NCBI GenBank assembly: GCA_964620215.1 | Contig: CAZUJE010000012.1 | Location: 1-35,091 of the forward strand | Source: JAUSIF01 sp964620215 | GTDB lineage: Bacteria > Pseudomonadota > Alphaproteobacteria > Rhizobiales > Xanthobacteraceae | Reading direction: 5' to 3' | DNA: 35,091 bases | In this document: positions 7,414-15,807 of the stretch, one piece after another | Layout: the number at the start of each line of letters is the position of its first letter | Position numbering within the stretch: position 1 is the stretch's first letter | Notes under the pieces: model-generated | What the model saw: the letters and a program-made list of their open reading frames with translations, nothing else | Databases searched by the model: none | What the model was told of the DNA's origin: nothing | Program-made: the position numbers and the translations under genes

Positions 7414-8241
7414 ATGGATACATCCGCATGGCTTCCGCTCAACGCGAATTCCAGTACGCTTGCCGAAGCCCGTGTGCAGGCGCATTACGCCGCGCAATGG
7501 CTCGCCCGTGCCGCGCGCGCTTACGTGCCGCCAAAGCCGGACGACAGCCATACCAATCTTCGCTGGGACCGGGAATTCGGCGGCTTTGTCACCCACGCGG
7601 TGACCGGCCATGCTTATCTGGGCTTGCGCATTTCCGATCTGACGCTGGCTTTCTTCAACGGCAGGCCGGAATATTTTCCAATGGATCGCCAGCGCGATTC
7701 AGATGCGCGATCATGGCTGTTTGCGCGGCTCGGTGCCATCGGGCTCGATGTCGCGAAACTGGACAAGCCCTTGCCCTACGAAATCCCGCCCCACGCGCTT
7801 GCGGACAAGGCCGCATATGGCGTCGCTGCCTTGCGGCCGGCACTTGCTGATCTTTCCGCCTGCTTTGCGAATGCGGATAGTTCGCTGAACAAAATTCACG
7901 CCGCTTACGAAGGAAAATTCACCGCCTCGCCGGTGCGTTGCTGGCCGCATCATTTCGACATCGCGACGCTGATCTCGTTGGACAAGGACGGCGGCGAATA
8001 TGCGCGCTCGGTGGGCGCGGGGCTTTCACCCGGCGATGACAGTTACAATGAGCCCTATTTTTATGTGACGCCGTGGCCTTACCCCGATGCGGAGAAACTT
8101 CCCGCAGCGCCCGTGCCCGGCCATTGGCACGTCAAAGGGTTCACGGCACTTGTGTTGCCCGTCAGCAAAAATGCCGGACAGGAAGCAACGGATTCCTTCC
8201 TGCGAGATGCGGTTACTGCTTCGCTGAAACTGCTCGCCTAG
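7414..8241 (+). CDS. Conserved hypothetical protein, DUF5996-like
   Basis: This is a soluble 275-residue protein. The C-terminal half contains WPHHFDIATLI followed by GAGLSPGDDSYNEPYFYV, a pattern I associate with DUF5996 proteins (WPEHFD... and SPGD...PYxYV). The histidines and acidic residues could bind a metal, but no function is known to me. Start ATG 7414 has GGGAG at about 7 nt; an upstream in-frame start at 7378 has no such signal. The stop codon overlaps the convergent stop of the bestrophin-like gene by 4 bp (CTAG, 8238-8241), so no terminator can lie between them. The fold call is moderate; the gene call is firm. Confidence 0.75.
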   Translation: MDTSAWLPLNANSSTLAEARVQAHYAAQWLARAARAYVPPKPDDSHTNLRWDREFGGFVTHAVTGHAYLGLRISDLTLAFFNGRPEYFPMDRQRDSDARSWLFARLGAIGLDVAKLDKPLPYEIPPHALADKAAYGVAALRPALADLSACFANADSSLNKIHAAYEGKFTASPVRCWPHHFDIATLISLDKDGGEYARSVGAGLSPGDDSYNEPYFYVTPWPYPDAEKLPAAPVPGHWHVKGFTALVLPVSKNAGQEATDSFLRDAVTASLKLLA

Positions 8242-8996
8242 CGCGTCAGCGGCACCAGCGCGTTTCTGAGCGGCTCGCTCGAAATCGCCATGATGCCGGT
8301 GAAGGCCTTGTCGAGTTCAAGGACGAGGAAAACCGCCCCCGAAATCGAGAGCGCGCAGACCAGCAGCGCACCGATTGTCAGCGTCGAAGCGCGCCCGAAC
8401 AATCCGAAGCTCACGAACAACGCGAAGATCCAGAACACCATCACGACCAGAAACGGGGTGCGGATGGCATTGCCGGTCTGCGCGTGAAGCAAAAGCCGCG
8501 TCTGCGCGATCTCGTTGGTGACTTGATGAATACGGTCGCGCAACATCCGCTGCCCATCGGTGCGCGGATTCAGCGACTGAATTTCCTTGAAATAGGCTTC
8601 GGCCTCCGCCGTTTTCTGGAACGCTACAAGCCCCGTATTTTCTTCATCCTCGGTCCAGACTTTATCGGCGAGAGCGGGCAACAAACGGCGCAGCTGAGTC
8701 CGCGCGTTTCGCGCTTCCGGTCCATATTGCTCCAGGGTCGCGTCCAGCAGGGTAAAGTTCGCGGTCAGTTGCCGGATCTGCGTTTGCTTGCCGCTGAACG
8801 TGCTGCTTGCATTGGCAATGAGCAGGCCGAGCACGAGGGCGGTGAGGGTGGCGACCAGCCCCATCGACAGCCTCACGACGTCTTTTGAATCCGGATTGAG
8901 CTGGTGCCTCGGCAGGATGTCACGGATGTACATGCCAACCAGTGCGCCGCTGAAGATGAAACAGAATACGATCAGGGAAACGGAAATTGCGTTCAT
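8238..8996 (-). CDS. Bestrophin-like (DUF4239) membrane protein
   Basis: The 252-residue protein has four membrane segments at about residues 4-24, 44-64, 184-204 and 210-232. The helix 1-2 linker (RDILPRHQLNPDSKDVVRLSMGLVATLTALVLGLL) is typical of DUF4239, a family named bestrophin-like from distant similarity to anion channels. The central region (about 70-180) is a helical soluble domain, probably periplasmic. The gene starts 16 bp after folE and folE starts 25 bp after the PDZ gene, suggesting one transcript of three genes. No link between pterin synthesis and this protein is obvious. Confidence 0.82.
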   Translation of the reverse strand: MNAISVSLIVFCFIFSGALVGMYIRDILPRHQLNPDSKDVVRLSMGLVATLTALVLGLLIANASSTFSGKQTQIRQLTANFTLLDATLEQYGPEARNARTQLRRLLPALADKVWTEDEENTGLVAFQKTAEAEAYFKEIQSLNPRTDGQRMLRDRIHQVTNEIAQTRLLLHAQTGNAIRTPFLVVMVFWIFALFVSFGLFGRASTLTIGALLVCALSISGAVFLVLELDKAFTGIMAISSEPLRNALVPLTR

Positions 8997-9012
8997 GGGA
9001 TTCTCTAGGAGT

Positions 9013-9633
9013 TCAGATAGCCGTCCGGCCCGACTTGAGGCCGATGGCGGAGAGGAATTCGTTGCGGGTTTCGGCGCGGGAGCGGAACGTGCCGAGCATC
9101 CGGCTTGTCACCATGCTCGCCGCATCCTTGTGTACGCCGCGCGTCGTGACGCAGGTATGCATCGCTTCCACCACCACGCCGACGCCGATGGGCTTCAATA
9201 CGCGGTCGAGCGTGTTGGCAATTTCCGCGGTCATGCGTTCCTGGATTTGCATCCGTTTCGCGTAAACTTCCACCAGCCGCGCCAGCTTGGAGATTCCAAC
9301 CACGCGCCGCCTTGGCAGGTAACCGATATGAACGCGCCCGATGATCGGTGCCATGTGATGCTCGCAATGGGATTCAAAGCGGATGTCGCGCAGCAGCACG
9401 ATCTCGTCGTAGCCCGCGACTTCCCTGAAGGTGCGCTTCAGATATTCCTCGGCGTCCTCGTTGTATCCGGAGAACCATTCCTCATAGGCGCGGGCGACAC
9501 GCTTCGGCGTGTCGAGCAGCCCCTCGCGGTCCGGGTCTTCGCCCGCCCAGCGGATCAGCGTACGCACGGCGCTCTCCGCATCGGCGCGGCTAGGACGCGC
9601 TGATTTTTTTCCGGCCTTGGCTTTCTGCTGCAT
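9013..9633 (-). CDS. folE: GTP cyclohydrolase I
   Basis: FolE converts GTP to 7,8-dihydroneopterin triphosphate, the first step of folate and pterin synthesis, as a cytoplasmic decamer. The 206 residues match the family. Zinc ligands are present: Cys90 and His93 in SHCEHH and Cys161 in HTCVTTRGVHK. The substrate-binding stretches GRVHIGYLP and ISKLARLVEVYAKRMQIQERMT are intact. GGAG stands 7 nt before the ATG at 9633. The N-terminal 15 residues are a short basic extension (MQQKAKAGKKSARPSR). It lies in a same-strand trio with the bestrophin-like gene downstream and the PDZ pseudo-protease upstream. Confidence 0.96.
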   Translation of the reverse strand: MQQKAKAGKKSARPSRADAESAVRTLIRWAGEDPDREGLLDTPKRVARAYEEWFSGYNEDAEEYLKRTFREVAGYDEIVLLRDIRFESHCEHHMAPIIGRVHIGYLPRRRVVGISKLARLVEVYAKRMQIQERMTAEIANTLDRVLKPIGVGVVVEAMHTCVTTRGVHKDAASMVTSRMLGTFRSRAETRNEFLSAIGLKSGRTAI

Positions 9634-9658
9634 GGGATTTCTCCGGCGGGGAAATGCG

Positions 9659-10636
9659 TCAGTGAAGGCGCGGGCGTTTCAGGAATTTGGCGCGGTCGCT
9701 GGAGACGATTTTCACATCGAATGTCCGCCCCTCGCGCCAGGCCTTGACCGGGACTTCAACGCCGCTGTCTCCAAGCGCCCAGACGCTGCGGAAAAAACCA
9801 GCGAGCGTTTTGATCGGGCCGCCAGCCACCTCGAGCAGCATGTCGCCGGTTTGCAGACCGGCTTTCTGCGCCGGTGCGTTGTGCGCGAGCCCCATCACCA
9901 CGACACGGTCTTCCACGTCGGCGGCGTAAAGCCCAAGCCACGGCCGTACCGGTCCGCGCCTTTGTCCATAGGTCGTGAGATCGTCGAGGATCGGCTTCAG
10001 CAGGTCGATCGGCACCACCATGTTGATGTTTTCCTCCAGCCCCTTCTCGTGCTTGCGCTCTAGTTGCAGGGAACCGATGCCGAGAAGGTCGCCCTTTGCG
10101 CCGATCAGCGCCGTGCCGCCCCAGTTCGGATGGGCGGGCGCGGCGATCAGTGCCTCGTCCAGCACATATTCCCAGTAGCCGGCGAATTCCTGTTTCGCGA
10201 CGACCTTGCTCGCCACCGAATGCGAGCGCCCGCCGCCGCCCGCGAGCACAGCCGGGTCGTCAATCTGCACCCCAGCGGAATTGCCAAGCGTGAGTGCTGG
10301 GAGATCGAGTTTCGCCAGCGCCTGCACAAGCCCGAAACCGGTGACCTGATCGAAGCCGAGCACATGCCCCGGCACCGCGCGTCCGTCCCCGAGATGCACC
10401 CATACCGAGTCCGCCTCGGTGATGAGATAGCCGATCGTTAGCACCAGACCGTCGCGGTTGATGAGCACGCCGTTGCCCGCGCGCTCGGTGCCGAGCGTTT
10501 CAGCGGTGAAAGCGTCCGGCGGAATCGTCGTGCGCAGCCCCACCACGGCGGCCAGCGCCGAATCGAGATCGTAGGAGTAGTCGCCGGGCTTTGGCTGCGC
10601 CGATGGAGAAACTTTCCAGTCGCCGACGGAGGGCAT
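9659..10636 (-). CDS. HtrA/S1C-like PDZ protein lacking the catalytic triad (pseudo-protease)
   Basis: The layout is a trypsin-fold domain (about residues 30-220) followed by one PDZ domain (about 230-310), as in DegP/HtrA. The catalytic positions are all changed. The His site (NNHV in DegP) is GYL with Tyr70, the Asp site (DPRSD) is DQVTG with Gly100, and the Ser site (GNSGGAL) is NWGGTAL with Trp172. The oxyanion GG and surrounding strands remain, so the fold is probably kept while hydrolysis is lost. No signal peptide is seen, so it may be cytoplasmic. AAGGA lies 6 nt before the ATG. It may act as a peptide-binding scaffold; that is inference. It heads the run toward folE. Confidence 0.85.
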   Translation of the reverse strand: MPSVGDWKVSPSAQPKPGDYSYDLDSALAAVVGLRTTIPPDAFTAETLGTERAGNGVLINRDGLVLTIGYLITEADSVWVHLGDGRAVPGHVLGFDQVTGFGLVQALAKLDLPALTLGNSAGVQIDDPAVLAGGGGRSHSVASKVVAKQEFAGYWEYVLDEALIAAPAHPNWGGTALIGAKGDLLGIGSLQLERKHEKGLEENINMVVPIDLLKPILDDLTTYGQRRGPVRPWLGLYAADVEDRVVVMGLAHNAPAQKAGLQTGDMLLEVAGGPIKTLAGFFRSVWALGDSGVEVPVKAWREGRTFDVKIVSSDRAKFLKRPRLH

Positions 10637-10771
10637 GCGCTGTCCTTGTTACAATCGTGTGTAATTGTCCGTTTATACGACCTTACACGGCCATTGCGGA
10701 ACCAGATAATCGCTATCATGTTATCCGGCACCAGTGCTGGCCGCCCCTGTGCCAGCCAAGGGAGGAAGAGA

Positions 10772-11011
10772 ATGAAGCAGTTCGTGTTGGCGCTTGCGAT
10801 TTCCCTGTTCACCGTCGGAGCGGCCTCGGCCGCTTCCTGCAACGCGGAAGCCAAGACCAAGAAACTCGCGGGCGCGGCCCTGACGAGTTTCATGACGAAG
10901 TGCGAGAACGATGCGAAAACCTCGTGCAGCACCAAGGCAGGTACCCAGAAACTCGCTGGCGCCGCCAAGGACAGCTTTACGAAGAAATGTGTTTCCGAAG
11001 CGGTCAACTGA
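10772..11011 (+). CDS. PsiF-repeat periplasmic protein (79 aa)
   Basis: This small secreted protein has a signal peptide (MKQFVLALAISLFTVGAASA). Two PsiF repeats follow: CNAEAKTKKLAGAALTSFMT then KC, and CSTKAGTQKLAGAAKDSFTK then KC. Each unit begins and ends with cysteine, so two disulfides per protein are likely in the periplasm. PsiF-type genes were first noted as phosphate-starvation inducible in E. coli; their biochemical role is unknown. The start at 10772 follows GGGAGG at 6 nt, which excludes the earlier in-frame start at 10646. The gene is divergent from the PDZ pseudo-protease and ends at a hairpin terminator. Confidence 0.88.
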   Translation: MKQFVLALAISLFTVGAASAASCNAEAKTKKLAGAALTSFMTKCENDAKTSCSTKAGTQKLAGAAKDSFTKKCVSEAVN

Positions 11012-11030
11012 TCGCTTCAGCCTGAATCAA

Positions 11031-11062
11031 AGCGCCTCTCCCGCGCAAGCGGGGGAGGCGTT
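11031..11062. terminator. Hairpin terminator between psiF-like and barrel genes
   Basis: GCCTCTCCCGC (11034-11044), loop GCAA, GCGGGGGAGGC (11049-11059) form an 11-bp stem with one G-U pair, extendable by up to 3 bp each side (11031-11062). The odd pair is a G-U wobble in the plus-strand RNA, which favours use by the psiF-like transcript. A short TTCGCTTTA follows. It also sits 12 bp beyond the stop of the convergent barrel gene. Confidence 0.75.
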
Positions 11063-11073
11063 CGCTTTATGGC

Positions 11074-12903
11074 CTAGTCGAATTTGTAGATGACCGCTGC
11101 GCGCCAGGTTTGCGTCTTGTAGCTGGAGTCGGCCATCGGCCCGAAGATCGGGTCCGCATTGTAGTAGTTGTAATTCTGCAATCCGTATTCCGAATAAATG
11201 TACTCGACCCGCGCGAACAGGTTGTTGGTGAGGGCCGCGTCGATACCGCCGCCCCAGGTGAAGCCGGTATGCGCGCGCTTTCTGATGCCGAGTCCGGTCG
11301 TGTCCTGCTGGAACTGGGCGACCGCGATACCGCCAGAAACGAACGCCAGATACCGGTCGAACGCATAACCAACACGGGCGCGCCAATGCGTGTCGATGAG
11401 CATTTTCGTCTCGACTTCATTGCAAAGGCAGGCGCTGAACTGCTTGATCTTAGCGTCCGACCAGCCTGCGTCCACTTCCACGCCGAGAACCCAGTTCCTG
11501 ACCTGGTAGTTGAAGCCGAGCAGCAGGCCGTAAGCGGGGCCGCGCGCATTGAAATCGTCGATCTGGTTATCGACCTCGATATGGGGTCTGAACATCTGGC
11601 TGCCGGCAAATCCGCCCACATACATGCCCGTCCAGTTCACTGTGCTGGTCGGCATCCTGACCGCGGGATCGCCAAATCCAGACCCTGAATATTTGTAGAT
11701 GATCGCCGCGCGCACCGTGTTCGTAACCAGGTCGGTGTCGAAGATCGCGCCGCTATCGACGTGAATGACCGTGTTTGTTTCAAAGCGCGAATGCAGATAC
11801 TCGACCCGGAAAACGAAATTCGGCGACAGCATCATGTCGAAGCCGGCGCCTATCATGTAGCCGGTGAGATTGGTGGTGCCCGGCGGATCGCCCAGCACCT
11901 GCTGCTGAAGCTGCGCGAGCGCGACACCCGTCGTCATGAACACGAGATACTTGTCGAATGCGTAGCCGATGCGTGCGCGGATATGCGCGTCCCAGCGCAG
12001 TTTGGCGACGACGAGACCCTGATTGTCGAAGCCGTCGAGGTTGCCCAGGCCGAAGTCGATTTCGAAGCCGAACACCCAGTTCTGCCGCTGGAAGTTGATG
12101 CCCGCGAGGCCGCCGCCCCAGACGTCGTAGACGCTGACATTGTCCTGATAGAACGTGATGCCCGGAATATCGGTGAGATGCGCCTCGCGCATGGACAGCC
12201 GCCCCGCATGGCCGCCGAAATAGGCGCCGCTCCAGTCCGTCTTGCCGGAATAATTCGTCTGCTGTGCCGGTTTTCCGTCGCCGAATTTATGGATCAGCGC
12301 CGCGCGAACGATCTGCGTTTCGACCGTCGTCGTCACCTGTTCGCCAAGGTTGGAATAGGTCTGATCGAACCTGTGATAGCCGGTGTAGAGATATTCGACG
12401 CGGAACAGCCAATTCGGCTGCAAGTAGGTTTCAATGCCGGCGCCGATCGTCAGGCCATACGCGAAATAGCTCTGCCGCGAAAATCCGAATGCCGCCTGTT
12501 CGATGTTCGCGAACGAGAGTCCGCCGGCGACAAAGAAGAGCGTGCGGTCGACGATGAATCCGGCTCGCAGCCGGCCATTGCCCGCCCACTTCAGCTTCGA
12601 TTCAATCTGGAAAACCGGATCGGAGTCGCCGGCCGAGGCGAAGCCGATGTCCACCTCAAATCCGCTCAGGAAATTTCCATTGACGAAGTTGATGCCGGCA
12701 AGCGCGCCGCCGATGACGCTGGAGCCTTTCAGTGCCGTGTCGGCGCTGAATGCGATGTCCTGAGCCTGGGTTCGCGCCGAGATGCCGCCGACATGCACGC
12801 CGGCATAGCCGCCGTCCCAGCGCATGGCAGCATCGCCCGCATTCGCCTGCGAAGCGGCGACTGCCAGCACAAAAACCGACGCGACAAATATCTTCCTGAT
12901 CAC
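11074..12903 (-). CDS. Triple-domain outer-membrane beta-barrel protein (Omp25/31-like x3)
   Basis: The 609-residue secreted protein has a signal peptide (MIRKIFVASVFVLAVAASQANA) and three consecutive Omp25/Omp31-type eight-stranded barrel units. They lie at residues 28-221, 222-420 and 421-609. Each opens with W(D/S/T)G.Y.G...G, has a central GF(E)(V/I)D.G or GVEVDAGW, then RVEYLYT/RVEYLHS/RVEYIYS, and closes with a variant of RAA.IYKF. Single-unit proteins of about 200-260 residues are the rule in Rhizobiales, so a three-unit chain is unusual. GTG at 12903 is chosen because it gives a clean signal peptide; TTG 12930 is an alternative. The C-terminal YKFD lacks a strict terminal Phe. Confidence 0.85.
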   Translation of the reverse strand: MIRKIFVASVFVLAVAASQANAGDAAMRWDGGYAGVHVGGISARTQAQDIAFSADTALKGSSVIGGALAGINFVNGNFLSGFEVDIGFASAGDSDPVFQIESKLKWAGNGRLRAGFIVDRTLFFVAGGLSFANIEQAAFGFSRQSYFAYGLTIGAGIETYLQPNWLFRVEYLYTGYHRFDQTYSNLGEQVTTTVETQIVRAALIHKFGDGKPAQQTNYSGKTDWSGAYFGGHAGRLSMREAHLTDIPGITFYQDNVSVYDVWGGGLAGINFQRQNWVFGFEIDFGLGNLDGFDNQGLVVAKLRWDAHIRARIGYAFDKYLVFMTTGVALAQLQQQVLGDPPGTTNLTGYMIGAGFDMMLSPNFVFRVEYLHSRFETNTVIHVDSGAIFDTDLVTNTVRAAIIYKYSGSGFGDPAVRMPTSTVNWTGMYVGGFAGSQMFRPHIEVDNQIDDFNARGPAYGLLLGFNYQVRNWVLGVEVDAGWSDAKIKQFSACLCNEVETKMLIDTHWRARVGYAFDRYLAFVSGGIAVAQFQQDTTGLGIRKRAHTGFTWGGGIDAALTNNLFARVEYIYSEYGLQNYNYYNADPIFGPMADSSYKTQTWRAAVIYKFD

Positions 12904-13053
12904 GACGCCCCCCAGGCGCGCGCTAAGCAACTCGTTTTTATTGGGCTTACTTTAGCAAGCGATTCCGCGCGGGGATGTATCCCAAACGCAACTCTTCACG
13001 GGATTAGTTCTTGTGATGGAATCGCAACGAATCCAGCGCCTTGCGCCCGACTC

Positions 13054-14196
13054 TTAGCCTGCCCTGTAAAGCCGGGCGTAGCGCCGGCCCAGATTCGTCA
13101 GCACCTCGTAGCCGATCGTGCCCGCATGGGTGGCAAGTTCGTCCACGCTGATGCCCTCGCCGAGCAGGGTGGCGAGGTCGCCGCGCTTCACTTCGGCCTC
13201 GGGAATGTCGGTGACATCAATTGTCACAAGGTCCATCGAAACGCGGCCGAGCAGCGAGCAGCGTCTGCCGGCGACGATGGCTTCGGCACCCGGACGCCGG
13301 TCGCTGGAGCCGGCGGCGCGCGGAATTCCGTCGGCATAGCCGCCCGCGGCCACGGCGATCCGGCTGTCACGGCGAAGCATCAGCTCCGCGCTGTAGCCGA
13401 CCGTTTCGCCTGCCTGCGCTTGGCGGACCTGAACAATGCGCAGATCGAGCCGCACCACCGGCTTCATCGGATTGTCGGCGCTCAACACCGCATGGCCGCC
13501 ATAAAGCGCCACGCCGGGCCGGACCATGTCGAAATATGAATCTTTATGCGCGAGCAAGCCTGCGGAGTTGGCGAGCGAAGCGGGCGTGTCCGGAAACAGA
13601 TTCCGCAACTCGCGGAAGTCCGAAATCTGTTTTGCGTTCATCGCATGTTTCGGCTCGTCCGCGCAGGCGAGGTGGCTCATCACAAGGCTCGGCTTGAAGC
13701 GCAGCGTTTTCAGCCGTCCGGCCAGCACCTTGGCGTCGTCGGGTGTCAGCCCATGCCGGCGCATTCCGGTGTCTATATGGATGGCGGCGGGACAATCGCC
13801 GGAGACAGTGCGCGCGAATTGATCCCACTCCTCAATCTCCGGCCATGAACCGAGCACCGGCTCCGTGCGCAGCGTGCGGTATTCGCCGGCCATGCCCGGA
13901 GCGAGTCCGTTCAGCACATAGACCTGAGCGGTCGGGCAGACGGCGCGCAGTTGCCGCGCTTCATTCAGCAGCGCCACGAAAAAAGTGGAAGCGCCCGCCA
14001 GTGTCAGCGACTGCGCGGCCGGCTTCAGGCCAATCCCGTAAGCATCGCCCTTCACCACGGCAGCGCATTGCGCCTTGCCCGCCCGCTTTTTCAGCTCGCG
14101 GTAATTGGAGGCGAGGGCGGCGAGATCGATGCTGAGAATCCCGCCTGCTTCTTCCTCGGCGGGACTGTTCTCTGCTTTCGGGGAGATGGGTTTCAT
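13054..14196 (-). CDS. alr: Alanine racemase
   Basis: This is a PLP enzyme converting L- to D-alanine for peptidoglycan. The 380 residues form a TIM barrel followed by a C-terminal beta domain. The PLP lysine is Lys49 in VVKGDAYGIG (VVKANAYGHG in many homologues). HIDTGMRRHGL, MSHLACADE, MVRPGVALYGG and the catalytic-tyrosine segment VGYSAELML are present, as is GRVSMDLVTIDVT. ATG 14196 is preferred over the TTG directly before it. dnaB lies upstream on the same strand with two hairpins in the gap, the usual Rhizobiales dnaB-alr order. The first ~18 residues (MKPISPKAENSPAEEEAG) are a variable acidic leader. Confidence 0.95.
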   Translation of the reverse strand: MKPISPKAENSPAEEEAGGILSIDLAALASNYRELKKRAGKAQCAAVVKGDAYGIGLKPAAQSLTLAGASTFFVALLNEARQLRAVCPTAQVYVLNGLAPGMAGEYRTLRTEPVLGSWPEIEEWDQFARTVSGDCPAAIHIDTGMRRHGLTPDDAKVLAGRLKTLRFKPSLVMSHLACADEPKHAMNAKQISDFRELRNLFPDTPASLANSAGLLAHKDSYFDMVRPGVALYGGHAVLSADNPMKPVVRLDLRIVQVRQAQAGETVGYSAELMLRRDSRIAVAAGGYADGIPRAAGSSDRRPGAEAIVAGRRCSLLGRVSMDLVTIDVTDIPEAEVKRGDLATLLGEGISVDELATHAGTIGYEVLTNLGRRYARLYRAG

Positions 14197-14209
14197 CAAA
14201 AACTCTTAT

Positions 14210-14275
14210 CCCTCCCCTTCAGGGGAGGGTGGCCGCGTACCCGACTTTCCCTCCCCCTTGCAGGGGGAGGTGAAA
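14210..14275. repeat. Two tandem GC-rich palindromes between dnaB and alr
   Basis: CCCTCCCC-TTCA-GGGGAGGG (14210-14229) is a perfect 8-bp stem. CCTCCCCCT-TGC-AGGGGGAGG (14250-14270) is a perfect 9-bp stem, flanked by TTT and AAA (14246-14275). The two have related sequence (CCTCCCC...GGGGAGG). They sit in the 117-bp gap between the dnaB stop and the alr start and could end or weaken dnaB read-through, or be a short intergenic repeat family. Confidence 0.7.
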
Positions 14276-14313
14276 TGAAAAATCAGTCTCCATGCCGAAG
14301 TATTATAAGACAA

Positions 14314-15807
14314 TCACCGCCGCTCCGGCAGCCGGTCTTCCTGGGCGAGATTGCCGAAGCGGGTGTATTGCGGCTCGAACGACAGTTTCACCGTGCCGGT
14401 GGGGCCGTGGCGCTGTTTTCCGATGATGATCTCGGCGCGGTTCGTGGAAGCCTTCAGGTCGGTTTCCCACTTGAACCATTCCTCAGAGCCGGGCTTCGGC
14501 TCCTTGTTCGCCAGATAATATTCCTCGCGATAGACGAACATCACCACGTCGGCGTCCTGCTCGATGGAGCCAGATTCGCGCAGGTCCGAAAGTTGCGGGC
14601 GTTTGTCTTCGCGGTTTTCCACCTGACGTGAAAGCTGCGATAGCGCGAGGATCGGCACTGCGAGTTCTTTCGCTAGCGCCTTCAGGCCCGTTGTGATCTC
14701 CGTGACTTCCTGCACGCGGCCTTCCTGCGCGCGGCGCGAGGAGCCGGTGAGCAGTTGCAGATAATCCACGATCATCAGATCGAGGCCGCGCTGGCGCTTC
14801 AGCCGCCGCGCGCGTGCTGCAAGCTGCGCGATGGAAATGCCGCCGGTCTCGTCGATGTAGAGCGGGATCGACTGCATCGTCTGTGCAGCGGCGGCGAGCT
14901 TGCCGAAATCGCTTTCGGAAATATCGCCGCGCCGGATGCGGGAGGAGGGAATTTCCGTCTGCTCGGAAAGAATACGGGTGGCGAGCTGTTCGGCGCTCAT
15001 TTCGAGACTGAAGAAACCGACAATGCCGCCGCTGACGGTTTCGATTGAGCCATCCGGCTCCGGCCGTCCGCGATATTCGGCGGCAATATTGTAGGCAACA
15101 TTGGTGGCGAGTGCCGTTTTGCCCATGCCGGGACGGCCCGCGATAATCACGAGGTCCGACGTTTGTAATCCGCCCATCAGGTGATCGAGGTCGATCAGTC
15201 CCGTGGGCAGGCCCGAAAGATGCCCGTCGCGCTGATAGGCCTTCGAGGCGAGATCGACCGCGTCTTTCAGTGCATCGGAAAAACGCAAAAAGCCGCCGTC
15301 ATAGCGGCCCGTTTCCGCGATCTCGTACAGGTTCTTTTCCGCTTCCTCGATCTGCTTCTGTGGTTCGGCGTCAACGGGCGCATCATAGGCCGCGTTGACG
15401 ATGTCCTCGCCGATCCGGATCAGATCGCGGCGTACCGCGAGATCGTAAATCGTGCGGCCGTAATCTTCCGCGTTGATGACGGTGGTGGCTTCGGCGGCGA
15501 GCCGCGCCAGATACTGCGGGACCGTGAAACCGGCAATATCGGTGTCGTCGGGCAGAAAAGTTTTAAGCGTGATCGGCGTCGCGACCTTGCCCGCGCGGAT
15601 CAGGCTGCCGCTGACCTCGTAGATTTTCCGGTGAACCGGCTCGAAGAAATGCAGCGGCGTCAGAAAATCCGAGACGCGATAGAACGCTTCGTTGTTGACG
15701 AGCACCGCGCCGAGCAGCGCCTGCTCGGCTTCGATGTTGTGCGGCGCCTGCCGGTACTCGTTCTGCACCGTGGGAAGTTGCTTTCGAAGCGCAGAATCGA
15801 GTGCCAT
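14314..15807 (-). CDS. dnaB: Replicative DNA helicase DnaB
   Basis: DnaB is the hexameric 5'-3' helicase of the replication fork. The 497 residues are of normal length. The N-terminal domain (NIEAEQALLGAVLVNNEAF) and the RecA-like domain with Walker A GRPGMGKTALA (around residue 225), FFSLEMSAEQLATR, the Walker B region LDLMIVDYLQLL, and the SQLSRQVE and SDLRESGSIEQDAD motifs are all intact. No intein or frameshift is seen. The 173-bp gap to the cyclopropane synthase gene upstream probably holds its promoter, but I cannot point to clear boxes. alr lies downstream after two hairpins. Confidence 0.97.
   Translation of the reverse strand: MALDSALRKQLPTVQNEYRQAPHNIEAEQALLGAVLVNNEAFYRVSDFLTPLHFFEPVHRKIYEVSGSLIRAGKVATPITLKTFLPDDTDIAGFTVPQYLARLAAEATTVINAEDYGRTIYDLAVRRDLIRIGEDIVNAAYDAPVDAEPQKQIEEAEKNLYEIAETGRYDGGFLRFSDALKDAVDLASKAYQRDGHLSGLPTGLIDLDHLMGGLQTSDLVIIAGRPGMGKTALATNVAYNIAAEYRGRPEPDGSIETVSGGIVGFFSLEMSAEQLATRILSEQTEIPSSRIRRGDISESDFGKLAAAAQTMQSIPLYIDETGGISIAQLAARARRLKRQRGLDLMIVDYLQLLTGSSRRAQEGRVQEVTEITTGLKALAKELAVPILALSQLSRQVENREDKRPQLSDLRESGSIEQDADVVMFVYREEYYLANKEPKPGSEEWFKWETDLKASTNRAEIIIGKQRHGPTGTVKLSFEPQYTRFGNLAQEDRLPERR

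Noticed and set aside
10649..10688. GTGTAA...TTACAC inverted repeat upstream of psiF and the PDZ gene as an operator
   Set aside because: 6-bp arms 18 bp apart are expected by chance, and no regulator gene is nearby.
11761..13539. 592-codon open frame on the plus strand opposite the barrel gene and alr
   Set aside because: It is a GC-rich antisense shadow of two clear genes, with arginine/aspartate/histidine-rich composition and no recognisable domain.
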